This document shows, in pieces, positions 35,536-46,319 of a stretch of DNA of 64,000 nt. Under the pieces are notes generated by a model. That model searched no databases. It was given only the letters and a program-made list of their open reading frames with translations, and was not told the DNA's origin. This DNA comes from Euonymus europaeus (taxonomy: Eukaryota > Streptophyta > Magnoliopsida > Celastrales > Celastraceae): contig OY756963.1 of the NCBI GenBank assembly GCA_963580455.1, positions 20,417,555 to 20,481,554 of the forward strand, written 5' to 3'. Both the position numbers and the translations under genes were made by a program. Positions within the stretch are counted from its first letter, which is position 1. The number at the start of each line of letters is the position of its first letter.

Positions 35536-36573
35536 CTAAAAAATGGCCTTCTCCACCTCCCTTTTCTCAAACACCGCCCCCAGCTTCACATTCATAGCTG
35601 CAGAAATTTTTCTAGGAAGCAAATTAAGCATCTCGACATATTCACCACCTGATTTAGATGTGAATAACTTCTCAAAAAAATGAAGAACAGCTCCTGCCAT
35701 TTGGTTCCTATCTGTGATACACTGATTATTGGAACCAAAGAGAAATGAAATATGGTTCCGCTTCCTCCGTTGAGAGGCCATGCGATGAAAATACTTAGTG
35801 TTTCTGTCACCCTCATGAAGCCATAATTGTCGAGACATCTGGCTCCAGAGGATCTCTTCCCTCTTATACAGCTCAAGTAATTCACCCTCAAGAGCTGCAA
35901 CTTCCTCTACAGTAGCAGCAGAACGAGAAGAACGTAAGGCCTCCACACATCTCCTTTTAGCTACAATATTCCTTTCAATATTACCAAACACATTATAATT
36001 CCAGCATGAAAGATTTTCTCCACACCGAGATAAGCGCTGCATCACCCCACTCAATCCTCCCGACTCAAGCGCCCCTCTCCAAGAATTTTCAATCACCCCC
36101 CGACACTCCGGATGGCTCTCCCAACACTTTTCATACCGAAACCTTCGACCCTTGCTCCTCAAAGAATGCAGACCATCCATGAAAAGTAATATCATCGCAT
36201 GATCAGAAGCAATAGACAAGTAAGAACACACCACTGCCATTGGGAAGATAATCATCCAAGCTTCATTTGCAAAACCTCGATCAAGGACTTCACGAATCAT
36301 CCCCATACCCCCTTGTCTACGGCACCAAGTAAATTTATCCCCTTGACACTGAATTTCTTGAAGCGCAGATTCCTCCAAGCACTCCCTGAAATTCGCCATT
36401 TGCCAATTAGCTCTAAGAGCCCCAGCTCGTTTCTCAGCTTGCCATAAGATTTCATTAAAGTCACCAATACAAATCCAAGGGAGGGAATACCGCTGAGCTA
36501 AATCCTTTAGTAGACTCCAAGATTCCACTCGCCTACCCACTTCAAAATGACCATAGAACCCGGTAAATCATAT
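35536..36573 (-). pseudogene. LINE endonuclease (C-terminal part) and linker
   Basis: Reads FTGFYGHFEVGRRVESW, WICIGDFNEILWQAEK (the GDFN motif of AP-type endonucleases), LDRGFANEAW, LSIASDHAMILL (the SDH motif), a linker, and GDRNTKYFHRMASQRRKRN before RT. The N-terminal catalytic half is absent. It ends with the TAG codon at 35536-35538. Confidence 0.85.
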
Positions 36574-36890
36574 TAGAGCATCTCTAATGACAAGACATTT
36601 CAAATTTTTCTATACAGTCTCACTTCTATTATAGCGAAACACGACTCTTAATACAATCGTATTAATAAAATATATATTTCAATACAATTTTTTTTAAATT
36701 TTATTTACAAACATTCTAAATATCAATCATCAATATCATTTTACTCATACTTTTATATCCATTTTTTCTGTTTCTATTATTCTATCTATATTTTAATATA
36801 ACTTTTTTAAATCATTATTTTTTTATACTCTAAAATTTTCAACATTATGTTCCATTGCAATTACATCACTGGAGCAATGGCAAAGCTTGT
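36574..36890 (+). mobile_element. MITE family A, copy 2
   Basis: Starts TTAGAGCATCTCTAATGACA and contains AATACAATCGTATTAATAAA and CAATATCATTTTACTCATAC. It ends near CCATTGCAATTACATCACTGG. It is co-linear with copy 1 at 1843-2135 and directly abuts the 5' edge of the LINE. Confidence 0.6.
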
Positions 36891-37318
36891 TAAAATTTAG
36901 CACAGGTACTCGAGGGAGACGACCAAATGGGTAGGGTGAAGATAAATGCACGAACCTATTTTTACTTTTTTTAATACTTCTCAGATGATAAGACTTGGCT
37001 GCAGTCACTCTGTAAAACAGCAGCCTTCCTTTCATACGTCCACGGCTTACCCTATTATCATATAAGACAAAGTAGGATATGTTTATTTGTGCAAGTAAAT
37101 AAATAATTAAAAAACAAAAATATGCTAATTTTTATTCCACTAGCAGCTACCGTACGTTCACATACAAATAAGTTAAATATAAATAACACAAAACTCTTGC
37201 GAATTTGAACATACTTGATTATTTTAAATAAATTTATTCAAATATATTAATAGATGTTATTTTTTAATTTTTCAACGCAATAATCTTAGAAGGAAACTTA
37301 TAATGTATATACTAAATC

Positions 37319-37475
37319 TAGGCATCAATTCGCTCCGCATACGAGATAATCAATACAACTACACAATCATGCTTGAAATGGACTCATTGAGCATAATGGG
37401 AGACATAGGGTAACCATCTGTCAATGCAACCTAGATCGAATGACATGATGAATAAACGACATCGATGTTTGCAAA
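37319..37475 (-). pseudogene. second OTU/MULE fragment, inverted
   Basis: Read on the minus strand it matches 31712-31861: TTGCATTGACAGA.GGTTA, CTCCCATTAT, CATGATTGTG and ATGCGGAGCGAATTGATGC are shared. It contains frameshifts and is non-coding now. The two copies lie on either side of the large LINE in opposite orientation. Confidence 0.6.
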
Positions 37476-37639
37476 TTTGTGATGACTCGGCTTTCAAAAA
37501 AAAAAACAATCTGTGATAGACTCCAAGTATCGTTTCAGCTTGAGATTCTGGCTCTCGACTCTATTGTTTGATTTTCAAAATACAGATATTTGTCAACCAT
37601 ACATCCTTAAAATAATTAATCATACTTGGAAAGTTTTGT

Positions 37640-38138
37640 AACACTATTGATGCATCGATTGGCGGATGGAAGCATGATTTTGTGAATGAGCTTAGTATTC
37701 CTTTGAGTTTTAAACCTAGGCCTGATGTGCAATGTTGGCATTGGACGCGTGATGGTTGTTATTCCGTTAAATCGGGGTTCCATGTTGCTATGCAAATGAA
37801 GCGGGAGCAGCTATCTGTGGGCTCTTCATCTCATAGAGATAGTGTCTTCCCAAGGAAAAAATTATGGGCGCTGAAAATTCCTCCTAAAATCCGACAATTT
37901 TTATTTGGAGTTGTTCATGATTGCTTGCCTTGTAACTCTAATTTATTTGCCTGTAAAGTTATATTGCATAACTGTTGGTATATCTGTGGTAAGGATGATG
38001 AATCGATAGATCATGTGCTTGTTCATTGCAATGTTAGCAGGGAGGTTTGGCAGGTGATGCTCCCAGATGAGGTCAAGAATGTGGGTTGTCATTTAAAATT
38101 GCAGATTGGTGTGCAAATTTGTAATCTGAGGCCCATCT
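37640..38138 (+). pseudogene. second LINE fragment: zf-RVT region
   Basis: Frame reading GGWKHDFVNELSIPLSFKPR, HWTRDGCYSVKSGFHVAM, LWALKIPPKIRQFLF, CLPCNSNLF and then ICGKDDESIDHVLVHC. This is the zinc-finger-like zf-RVT region of a plant LINE on the + strand. It stops at the LTR insertion at 38139 and continues after it at 39566. Confidence 0.8.
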
Positions 38139-39565
38139 TGATAGCTAACGATATACAAAAATACACAAATGGAAGTGTTATCTTTGATGCGTGCCTGATC
38201 CAAATCTAGTCAATCCCCGATAATACGGAGGTCCTAGGCCGTCCACCGAAATCACACCAAGGTTACCAAAAATATAAATTTTATAAATTGAGAAACTTTT
38301 CTATTTAGTGATTGTTTAATCACTTGAGATATTATGGAATATGTAGTATCCATCAATGTGTATCATACACATATTTAAGGTTCCCTATTAATTGATAGAT
38401 AGACCCACATGTTTAATTAAGGTCAATGTGCTAGCAACGTCCTTTAATTAATTGGATCCAGTCCGATTTACAATAAATTTCACTTAATTAATAATTCAAT
38501 TATTTTCATCTTATGTAATTATCAAATTTATATTGTCCTCTTTCCAACCTTAGCTGAAATAAATTTTCGTGATTCTTTTATGTGTGACTTTCTAGGTTCA
38601 TTACTGATTAACAATAAAAATAATATCAAACTCTTTGATATTAATTAAAACAACTTTTAATCATTTCTTATAAATCATGAGTGACGCCTAGTATATCGTG
38701 ACTACCTAATCAATGATAAATACTTTTATACAAACTTTTAATTACGATTACCATGTAATTGAATTTTTCCACTGTGCAATATCCCAATTGAGTGAGGAAC
38801 ATGGATATCCACTGACTCAATCATATGTTTGATCCAATAATTTATTGACAAACAATAATTAATTAAAACACATTTTCATTAATCATTTAACATCGGCCAA
38901 GGATTTCCTGTGTCAATAAACATCTAGATCACATATGATTTTTCCTTGTTTATTTCGAGGTAATGGATCCCTTGTTGAATGCATACAAGTCTCCATCTAT
39001 AACTAACCAAATCCATCGAATGTTAATATTTATTCAATAAATAAATATTTTGAACATTGACAAAAATCAATCACTCATAGACAAGACTACTATGTCATCT
39101 CAGATTATTTACACAATCGTAAATAAATAATAAATCATTGTCAAAGAAATAAACCTCCATGTGATTCATTATTTAACAAATCGTGTTCGAAGCATTTATT
39201 TGACAATAAACTTTCATATTGGTTGTTCTAATATCTCATATTAGATTGCATGAGACTCACAATCATATCTTCATAGAAAACAAACATTATGCTAATCTTT
39301 CGAATTATTATTGTCCAGTTAATAATTATACGATCAAGAACTTGATTTAAAATATTCATACTAGAGATCACTCGTCACTCATATTCTCAAGTTTTGAGGA
39401 GGAGGTCTCTAACAAATATTTATGGACATATTTAACACAACTAATAAATAGAAATATAAAATATATAATAAATTGTTATTTATTATTTCAACCAATACAA
39501 TACTATTATTATATAGGATTCAAATACAACCGTATAGATTAACTATACATGACATATATCTAACA
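38139..39565 (-). mobile_element. solo LTR, 1427 bp, TSD CATCT
   Basis: Bounded by TG (38139-38140) and CA (39564-39565); on the minus strand it begins TGTTAGATATATGTC and ends in TATCA. Perfect 5-bp duplications CATCT sit at 38134-38138 and 39566-39570. Removing it rejoins the LINE fragment with the frame kept across the junction. There is no internal domain, PBS or second LTR, so it is read as a solo LTR left by recombination. The superfamily cannot be fixed without the internal region. Confidence 0.8.
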
Positions 39566-40190
39566 CATCTCTGTGTTCAAATGTGTTTTGCTATCACTAC
39601 CTGGTATTTATGGTTTCAATTGAACAAAATTTTGATTTAAGGTGTGTGGATAGATAACTCGAGCCTCTAGAGATTAATTGAAATGTTTATGGACAATATT
39701 CTAGGTGTAACCAATTAGGGATCTCTCGCTTCTTCTTCTTCCGGATGGACCAGACCTCCCATGGGTGTGTTTAAATTAAATGTTGATGGTGCTACGTTTC
39801 CATGGGTGTGCTATGTGGTGTGGGTGGTGTGATGCGGGACTCGGGGGGTAGAGTCTGCTTGCATTCTATGCTTCTCATCATAGTCTATTGGGTGAGGTGG
39901 CGGTGGAATCTTTGGCTGTGCTTATTGGATTGCAGGTGGCTAAGGAACATGGTTACCATGAGTTGAGTTTATCCTTAAGTCTCAATCTGCCTCATTGTGT
40001 GCTTTTCTGGGCAGTGGTTCTTTCCATCGCGCTCCGTTTGGAGCTGTTCTTCAATCGTGTAGTTCTTTGATAGAGGAGCTTGGTGTTTCTATGTGTGTCC
40101 GTGTCTCAAAAATACCACCTTATTTGGGGACCCCAAGTGATGTGATATATAAGGTAAAGCCAACCTTCCTCACAAAATAATACATTTTTC
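39566..40190 (+). pseudogene. second LINE fragment: RNase H region
   Basis: Continuation of the LINE after the solo LTR. The segments FKLNVDGA (near 39770), GGVMRDSGG, GEVAVESLAVLIGLQVAKEH (39888-39950) and a decayed remainder belong to the RNase H domain in several shifted frames. The end is near the A-rich CACAAAATAATACA. Confidence 0.65.
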
Positions 40191-40740
40191 TGGCGTAGTG
40201 AGTTAGACTTTGACTCGTAGTTGGGATTGAACGGTGAGTTGGTTTTTGGCATTTAATAGTTAGACTAAAGAGAAATAAGGTCGCTTGAGATCGATGTATT
40301 TAAGGGAACCAAAACGGAAAATATTATTCATAAATTATCCAAGTCCAAGAACTCTTATGGGATTGCCCTAGAGCAACTTAAGGGCGACTATATATGTTCA
40401 TTTATTACACCCTTGTTTTAATAGTATTCTTGGCCTATTGAACTAATAGACTATTGCCTTTGCAATCAATAAGTACCATAAAATTGAGTCTCACAAAATA
40501 TTGAAACCGTTTAATATTATGTGAAGCTATGCACGGACCATGTCTCCTACTGTTGGCATGCGCCATCCCCTAATTGGTGGTTGATAGGGCTGTTAGAAGA
40601 AACCATGCCTAAAATAGGAAAATAAATCCAATTTAACAACATGCCAAGAACACATTCATACTAGTAGAAGATACATCACATCGGTGCTCATATATTAAAA
40701 TACAAACCTTAGACGAAGTTAAGAGAGGAAGCCTTTTTTA
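40191..40740. other. intergenic, no gene recognised
   Basis: AT-rich; no domain-bearing ORF. Confidence 0.4.
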
Positions 40741-40763
40741 AGAAATATTGAAACTCGGCCCAA

Positions 40764-40980
40764 CTAAGCATCTCTGGTAGCTCCTGGCTCGCCTCGAAGA
40801 AATGTGGTTGCGTTGTATAATGGACGTCGGAACGGATCAACATTATTGATAGCATAATGATTCATATGATGTGTGTTAGAGAATTTAAGATTATTGAAAT
40901 GATGGAGACAACAAGAGAATTTTGAGAGATTGTATTGTTTGTTGTAAGAAATGGTGTCGTTAAGTGTGTTATTTATAGAG
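40764..40980 (-). other. minus-strand TATA box and 33-codon ORF of unknown nature
   Basis: On the minus strand CTCTATAAAT (40971-40980) is followed by a C/A-rich leader and, 106 bp on, by an ATG (40865) opening MNHYAINNVDPFRRPLYN... to a stop at 40764. It looks like the start of a gene cut short, or a promoter fragment brought in by a transposon. I do not recognise the peptide. It faces away from the aldo-keto reductase gene about 200 bp to its right. Confidence 0.25.
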
Positions 40981-41188
40981 TGGAGGCTTAGTTCTTTCTA
41001 TCAGGGGGGTTGGGTCGGCCAGTTTCCAGCCCAGCTCGCATAATGCTTGGGGAAGCCCAGAACAACCCAACCCGTTGACCTTCATCGATTGGCCGTTCCG
41101 GACCTAACGACACCCGACCCGTTTGACACATCTTGTCAATAATGGCAATGGCATAATGCCATCACTCGGTTCATATCCACCATTGAAG

Positions 41189-42383
41189 ATGGGAAGCGTA
41201 CCGATGTTATCGCTTGGGTCAACCGGAAGAAGTATTCCCCAATTGGGCTATGGAACTGCCGATTTCCCGTTCGGAGACAATTCAGAGACGATGAAAGAAT
41301 CCATTCTTCACGCAATCAGAATCGGATACAGACAATTCGACACCGCAGCTAATTATCAATCAGAGCAGCCGCTAGGAGAAGCAATAGCAGAAGCTCTCCG
41401 CCTCGGGTTCATCCAGTCCCGCGACGAGCTCTTCATTACTTCAAAGCTCTGGTGTAGCGACGCGCACCCCAATCTTGTCCTGCCTGCACTTCGCAACTCA
41501 CTTGGGTACCTAATGAATTGAAACAAAACAACCCAGTCTGTTTTTTCTCCTTTTTAATTGTTTTTTTTCCCTTAATTTATGCAGGAGTATCGGAGTGGAC
41601 TACCTTGATCTGTACCTAATTCACTTTCCTGTGAGTATGAAGCCAGGACCATTCGAGTATCCTTTTAAGGACATTCTTCCAATGGACTTCAAGGCTGTTT
41701 GGGAAAAAATGGAGGAGGGTCAAAGGATTGGATTGACGAAGTCTATTGGAGTCAGCAATTTCTCTTGTAAGAAGCTCGAAAACTTACTTGCCACAGCCAA
41801 GATTCCTCCAGCAGTCAATCAAGTAATCAAAAGCCTACTTCAATTCAGCTTGCTAGCTCGTTTAATTATTTGTGATTTTGATGTTTTGTTTAATTATATA
41901 AGGTAGAGATGAATCCAAAGTGGCAACAAAAGAAGCTGAGGGAGTTATGTGACAGGGAGAATATACTTATCGTTGCTTATTCTCCTTTGGGAGCCAGAGG
42001 AACGCCATGGCAAGCAAATCTAGTGACTGAATGTGAGGTTCTTAAAGAGATTGCTACTGCAAATGGGAAAACTGTTGCACAGGTATAAACTTTCCTCAAT
42101 TGACAGTACAGTTAAAACAACAGAAGAAGACTATTGTTAAATGATTTTAGTGTTGAAGGTGTGTCTAAGATGGTTGTGCGAGCAAGGAGTGGGTGTGGTC
42201 GTGAAGAGCTTCAACAAAGAAAGAATAAAAGAAAACTTTGATATATTCAGTTGGGAGTTGAAGCAAGAAGATGTGTACAAGATCAGTCAAATTCCTCAAC
42301 ACAGAGGATACCTCGCACAAATGTTCGTCTCGGACGATGCCCCTTACAAGTCTGTTGAGGAGTTCTGGGATGGTGAGATTTGA
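41189..42383 (+). CDS. aldo-keto reductase (AKR4-like), four exons
   Basis: Exons 41189-41505, 41585-41822, 41903-42082 and 42159-42383, all GT-AG and in frame, give 319 aa, the usual AKR length. NADPH-dependent reductase of the (alpha/beta)8 barrel type, cytosolic. The catalytic tetrad is complete: D51 (FDTAANY), Y56, K86 (ITSKLW) and H119 (YLIHF; relatives usually have IHWP). GVSNFS (161-166) and [14 protein letters not shown] carry the cofactor contacts. The sequence resembles the plant AKR4 group of chalcone reductase, codeinone-reductase-like and deoxymugineic-acid-synthase-like enzymes; the substrate cannot be told. [10 protein letters not shown] is the typical family start. An in-frame ATG 33 bp upstream (41156) would add 11 residues and cannot be excluded. 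AATAAA at 42528-42533 is a good poly(A) signal. Confidence 0.9.
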
Positions 42384-42527
42384 TTCATCAATCTCTGTGG
42401 GTCATTGATTGTTGTTGCCAAAGATGAAATAATGTTTGTGACTTTGACTACTCCGTTTTTGCTTTTTGTATTGTTGTCAAGTTGTCGAGGTCCTGTACAT
42501 GGAAATTGTGGCAAAGAATAGTCGTGA

Positions 42528-42533
42528 AATAAA
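42528..42533 (+). terminator. poly(A) signal of the aldo-keto reductase gene
   Basis: Canonical AATAAA 145 bp past the stop codon. Confidence 0.55.
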
Positions 42534-42599
42534 GTTTGGTGTCAAGTTGTTGTTTGTCTTGTTCGTTTCCCCTTCCTTATCCAATTCTATATGAAAATA

Positions 42600-43204
42600 A
42601 GGATCATTAATGCCTCCGTTTATTCCGTTTATTTCAGAGTATAAGCTAGCTTATATTCTATTTTCATATTCTCAGATACTCTCAGCTTTTACGTTTTACG
42701 AGAATTTATACTCTATCAACATATTCTAATTCAAACGGACAATTAGTTTTGAATTGTCCTTAGAGGGCCTAATCAGGCCGGCTCTTGCACTCTTGCTTCT
42801 TTTGATGGGCTTTTTTCCCAGAGGTGTGTATCAAGCCGGATCTCGGACCAGGAATTTCCGAGAGATTATTCATCGGTGACCCAGATAGATAATTTTACCG
42901 GGTTATTGGGCTCGAATCAGGTTACAACCGGTGACCCGGATCGATATTTTTTAAAATTATGGGTTGAGCTGTGGGCTTTTTTTACTTTTTAAAAGACTAT
43001 TTTCCTTCCTCTTTTTTCTGCTTGTTCTAACTAATAACGATGTGGGATAGTCTAGCATTAGTGGCGTTAGGTGACGTCACTTTCCATCATCATTTACAGT
43101 TTACAGCACTATTAAAGTATTAATTCAACAAGGGCACATGACACTAAAAGTAATTTATTGGCCAATAAAGTAATATATTGGATATCATATTAATCAAAAG
43201 AAAG
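42600..43204. other. intergenic with a small palindromic stretch
   Basis: 42612-42740 begins GCCTCCGTTTATTCCG and ends AATTCAAACGGAC, a weak inverted pair that may be a small MITE. 42780-42970 has CCGG-rich words (GGTGACCC twice). No gene. Confidence 0.35.
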
Positions 43205-43500
43205 TCAAATTACATATATGTCTACATCAATAAAACACATATTTCAATACATTTATATCAATAAAATATAAATTCATATATATTTTTCATTTTCAATAAA
43301 ACTCAAGCATATACTCTTTCATTCATTCGTACATTTTTCAACAAAATTACACTAAAATTAATATTAGTCTCATATCTTTTATAAAAAGTCAAGTCACAAA
43401 CTTATCCACATCAACAAAACACATATCTCAATATAGTCATATTAACAAAAACATACATTATCACTTTCCCATTAAAATTACATCATTGTGAGTGCTCTAA
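43205..43500. mobile_element. MITE family A, copy 3 (left end not defined)
   Basis: Carries CAATATAGTCATATTAACAAA and CCACATCAACAAAACACATAT and ends ATTGTGAGTGCTCTAA, the inverse of the family start TTAGAGCA. It directly abuts the Tourist-like element at 43501. Confidence 0.55.
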
Positions 43501-44211
43501 CCCCACATTTGGTTGGGTAGATTAGTAGATGAGGCAAGGAAATGAACTTTTTCAAAGTTTTTTCATTTGTTTGGTTTGTATAAAACATATGACATGAGCA
43601 TGAGCTCATGGACTCTATTCTCCCCGTGAGAATAGCCAAGCTCATGAAAACGTGAGCTTTGGCTATTCTCTCCGTTAGGTGAACATTATATCTTTTAAAA
43701 TGACAAATTCAGCTTTTATTAAATTTCATAGTCCCCCTGTTTCTATCATTTTAAAAAATTTATTTTTGTTTCAAATTATCTGTCATTTTATAAATTCAAA
43801 GAAGAATTAATTTTTTTTTCTTCCAAATTTACACTTATTCTCGTTTTTCACTAAGAGCTTAATAATTGGACACATTAATTAATTTTTCATATATTTAATA
43901 AGGGTATTTCAATCCAATGTATTTATTTTTTACTAATATTAGGGCTATTTAATAGTTTTTTTTTAATTCTTGTGCAAAAAACTTAAACGACACTTATTTC
44001 GAAATGGATGGAGTATAAAATTGTCAATTTATTATAAAAGGATAATATCATATTTTATTTATATTATAATCAATTCAAAACAAAATTCATGCGCATTCTC
44101 ACACTTAACTAAATATACAAAATTTTATTATTAAACTCATTCATCCCTCTCTATTTTTCCCTCTCAGTCTTACTCATCTCATCTTGAGTTCACTACCAAC
44201 CAAACGTGGAA
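43501..44211 (+). mobile_element. Tourist-like MITE family E, copy 2, with nested insertion
   Basis: Terminal repeats CCCCACATTTGGTTGG at the left and, in reverse complement, TTCCACGTTTGGTTGG at the right. TAA occurs at 43498-43500 and 44212-44214, the 3-bp duplication of PIF/Harbinger elements. Without the nested 283-bp insert it is about 426 bp and aligns in inverse to 27160-27591. Confidence 0.75.
43731..44013. mobile_element. Stowaway-like MITE nested in family E, TA duplication
   Basis: Left end GTCCCCCTGTTTCTATCATT; the right end in reverse complement is CTCCATCCATTTCGAAATA. TA is duplicated at the borders. The uninterrupted copy of the host element (27160-27591, read in reverse complement) has TTCATATAAAAT where this copy has TTCATA, insert, TATAAAAT. 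The ends recall the CTCCCTCCGT ends of Stowaway/mariner MITEs. Confidence 0.75.
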
Positions 44212-44219
44212 TAATAGAG

Positions 44220-44620
44220 TTATATCGAGCCGAGCATTGGCATGCTAAGGCTCGGCTTATAACTATTACAACAAGCTCGAGCTCCGTTCAAGAATTACCA
44301 AAGCTCAAGTTCTGTTCGCTACTTCGCTTAAAGCTCATCTAAGAAATCCAAATATTACTTAATATGCACTGCATATATATCTTCTGAGTGTTTATTAAAT
44401 TTAATAATAAATTAATAATTTTATCATATAAATTAAACATTTAAATAGGTAAAAGATTATGGAACCAATTCCCGAGCTTGACTCGTAGAATATGAACTAT
44501 CTAGAACTTGAGTTTGAAATAAAAACGAGCTCGAGTCGAGTGATGAACCAAACTTTTACTGAGGCAAGCCATGCTCGAGTTTGAATATCTTGAACATTAA
44601 TGTTCAATTCTAATATGCAA
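44220..44620. repeat. CGAGCTCGAG-rich dispersed repeat
   Basis: Words such as AAGCTCGAGCTCCG, GAGCTCGAGTCGAG and GCTCGAGTTTGAAT recur in both orientations. The style is that of a hAT-type non-autonomous element, but no terminal repeat or target duplication could be set. Confidence 0.35.
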
Positions 44621-46270
44621 CTTAATGACTATATAAATATTTGTGTATTTTCGATCACCCTTAAATAAATAACTCTAAAAAAAAATTAGCCGTCAACTTT
44701 TCACCTCCATTGAAATTCCTGCATTCAACATTGACCAACCACCCCTCAATCAATTTTGTAGATCGATCCATCCCTTCCCATAACTTCACTATATAGAGAG
44801 TAATTATTAGAATTCTTTCAAAAAGGTGGGGATCCCTCGGCGTGCAATAGACGACAATATATTATTGTGGCCTCTAATTACCTGTTTTTTGCATTAAAAG
44901 TCACACCCCCTATTTTGGTTTCTTTAATTCTTTAGGCATTTCCCCCATGAATCATGGTCAACACAATCAATTATGCTTTGTTAGACCCTTCAATTATTAA
45001 AAGCACACATGTTTACATGCATGATTTGTAGGTAGCTTTTTATTAATATGAGGTATATATTGTACCTCATTTTTAGTGACTCTTTTTCACTTCTTGCTTA
45101 ATCACCCACCATCATGAAATAGTTTCAAAGTTATATATATATATATATATATATAGGTAGGGCTAGGATCAATGTGGGGGGATGTTTGGATTTCTTTGTT
45201 CATGGCCGTCTAATCTTATCCACAATTTTATGTTCATAATTACGAGTCATGCCTTCCATAATTCAATTTTTTTAACCGAAAATAATACCGGACAAGTTTG
45301 CCATTTGGATGGTTAATATAGGCCTAAACTCGGACTATCACACAAACTTTTTTCACTCAACAACAAAGTAAGTTGAGCCCAAACACAATACGTGACCACA
45401 AAAATATCACTCCTAGGATCTCTCCGGTTTTTTTCATTCAATTCAACTCTTAATAACTCATATTTTTCAATAAGTCAAACTAGTGAATATTCATAAAATC
45501 ACTAACTGGTTTTTCCCAAGAAACATCAATCTCGGGTCTTAAAACTAATTCACAGCATTGTCATTGAACCAAAATATTCCATGACCATTTTCAACTCTCA
45601 CAATAGAACAAGTTTAGCCTATAGAATACATGCACATAGGAAATAATTCTCACTATAAGAACAACATTTTTTCTTCCTTGTAGGCCCTCATAATGATTTG
45701 ATAATAGGGCACCCCAGAAAATAAAAACAAAGTTAAAATCACCTTTTTCTAAACGGTCAAAATGCAATCCACCAAGAGTTTTCAAGTTTTATTTTGTATG
45801 TGGTGGGTCATGCACCTATTGACATGGACAGCTTAAAAGTAAGAAAATATCTTCAACCATATGAATTAAAGTCCCTAAACTGGAGGATTAATACTTTCTT
45901 TCATGCTTAAGTAGTTTTTTCTTATTTTATTAATACCGGGCAGTGGCGGACACACACTGTCAAATGGGGAGCTCAAGCCCCTAAAAAAAATTATTTAAAA
46001 AAAAAACAGCTTAAACCGCAAGTATGTACTAAAAAATAAATATAATGTATGTATTACAAAAAAACTACAGATACATTATAAAAATACTTTTATTTTTCTA
46101 ATAATTATAAAGTATAGATGGTTAATATATAAATTATAATTATTGATTGATACACATTCTTCATGCACATGATGAATTGATGACAGATTATTTGATTTCA
46201 ACGAAAAATCGTCTAACACAACTCATGACTTTTTTTTTGTTATCTTGAATATTTTACGTTTTAATTTTAG
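44621..46270. other. intergenic, no gene recognised
   Basis: AT-rich. Near 45950 the words GGGCAGTGGCGGAC and GAGCTCAAGCCCC resemble the end of a common plant repeat, but no second end was found. Confidence 0.4.
45131..45155. repeat. (TA)n microsatellite
   Basis: TA run of about 25 bp. Confidence 0.95.
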
Positions 46271-46274
46271 ATAT

Positions 46275-46319
46275 TGTTAGGGTCAAATTGGGCAACCGTG
46301 TCCCAATTTGACCCTAACA
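46275..46319. repeat. perfect 18-bp hairpin
   Basis: TGTTAGGGTCAAATTGGG at 46275-46292 is followed by a 9-nt loop and its exact reverse complement at 46302-46319. No T-run follows that would suggest a terminator. Origin unknown. Confidence 0.9.

Larger units (their letters stand above)
32769..36573 (-). mobile_element. LINE retrotransposon, 5'-truncated, mutated
   Basis: Minus-strand order: endonuclease C-terminal part (from FTGFYGHFEVGRR at about 36572), reverse transcriptase (MHPDKAPGPDGMTAGFY, PKMKAPKRTTDFRPISLCN, catalytic FADD at 34802-34813), the zf-RVT region (CPLCGLHAETTIHIF), RNase H (VKLNCDAAV, IFESDS, HTKRAANMVAHSLA) and a poly(A) tail (T-run on + at 32769-32780). ORF1 and the endonuclease N-terminus are missing. 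Lesions: one nonsense codon just before MHPDKAPGPDG, a frameshift near 35060, and one near 33550. The 5' edge abuts a family A MITE. No target duplication was found. It cannot move by itself. Confidence 0.9.

Noticed and set aside
32769..36573. Target-site duplication of the large LINE
   Set aside because: The sequence before the T-run and the sequence beyond 36573 do not match; the 5' edge abuts a MITE.
41123..41155. Extended N-terminus of the aldo-keto reductase
   Set aside because: It would need a TTG start; the family start MGSVP is present downstream.
29445..42383. A terpenoid or alkaloid biosynthetic cluster of the GGPPS-like and aldo-keto reductase genes
   Set aside because: They are more than 10 kb apart, separated by transposon relics, with no terpene synthase, P450 or other tailoring gene between them.
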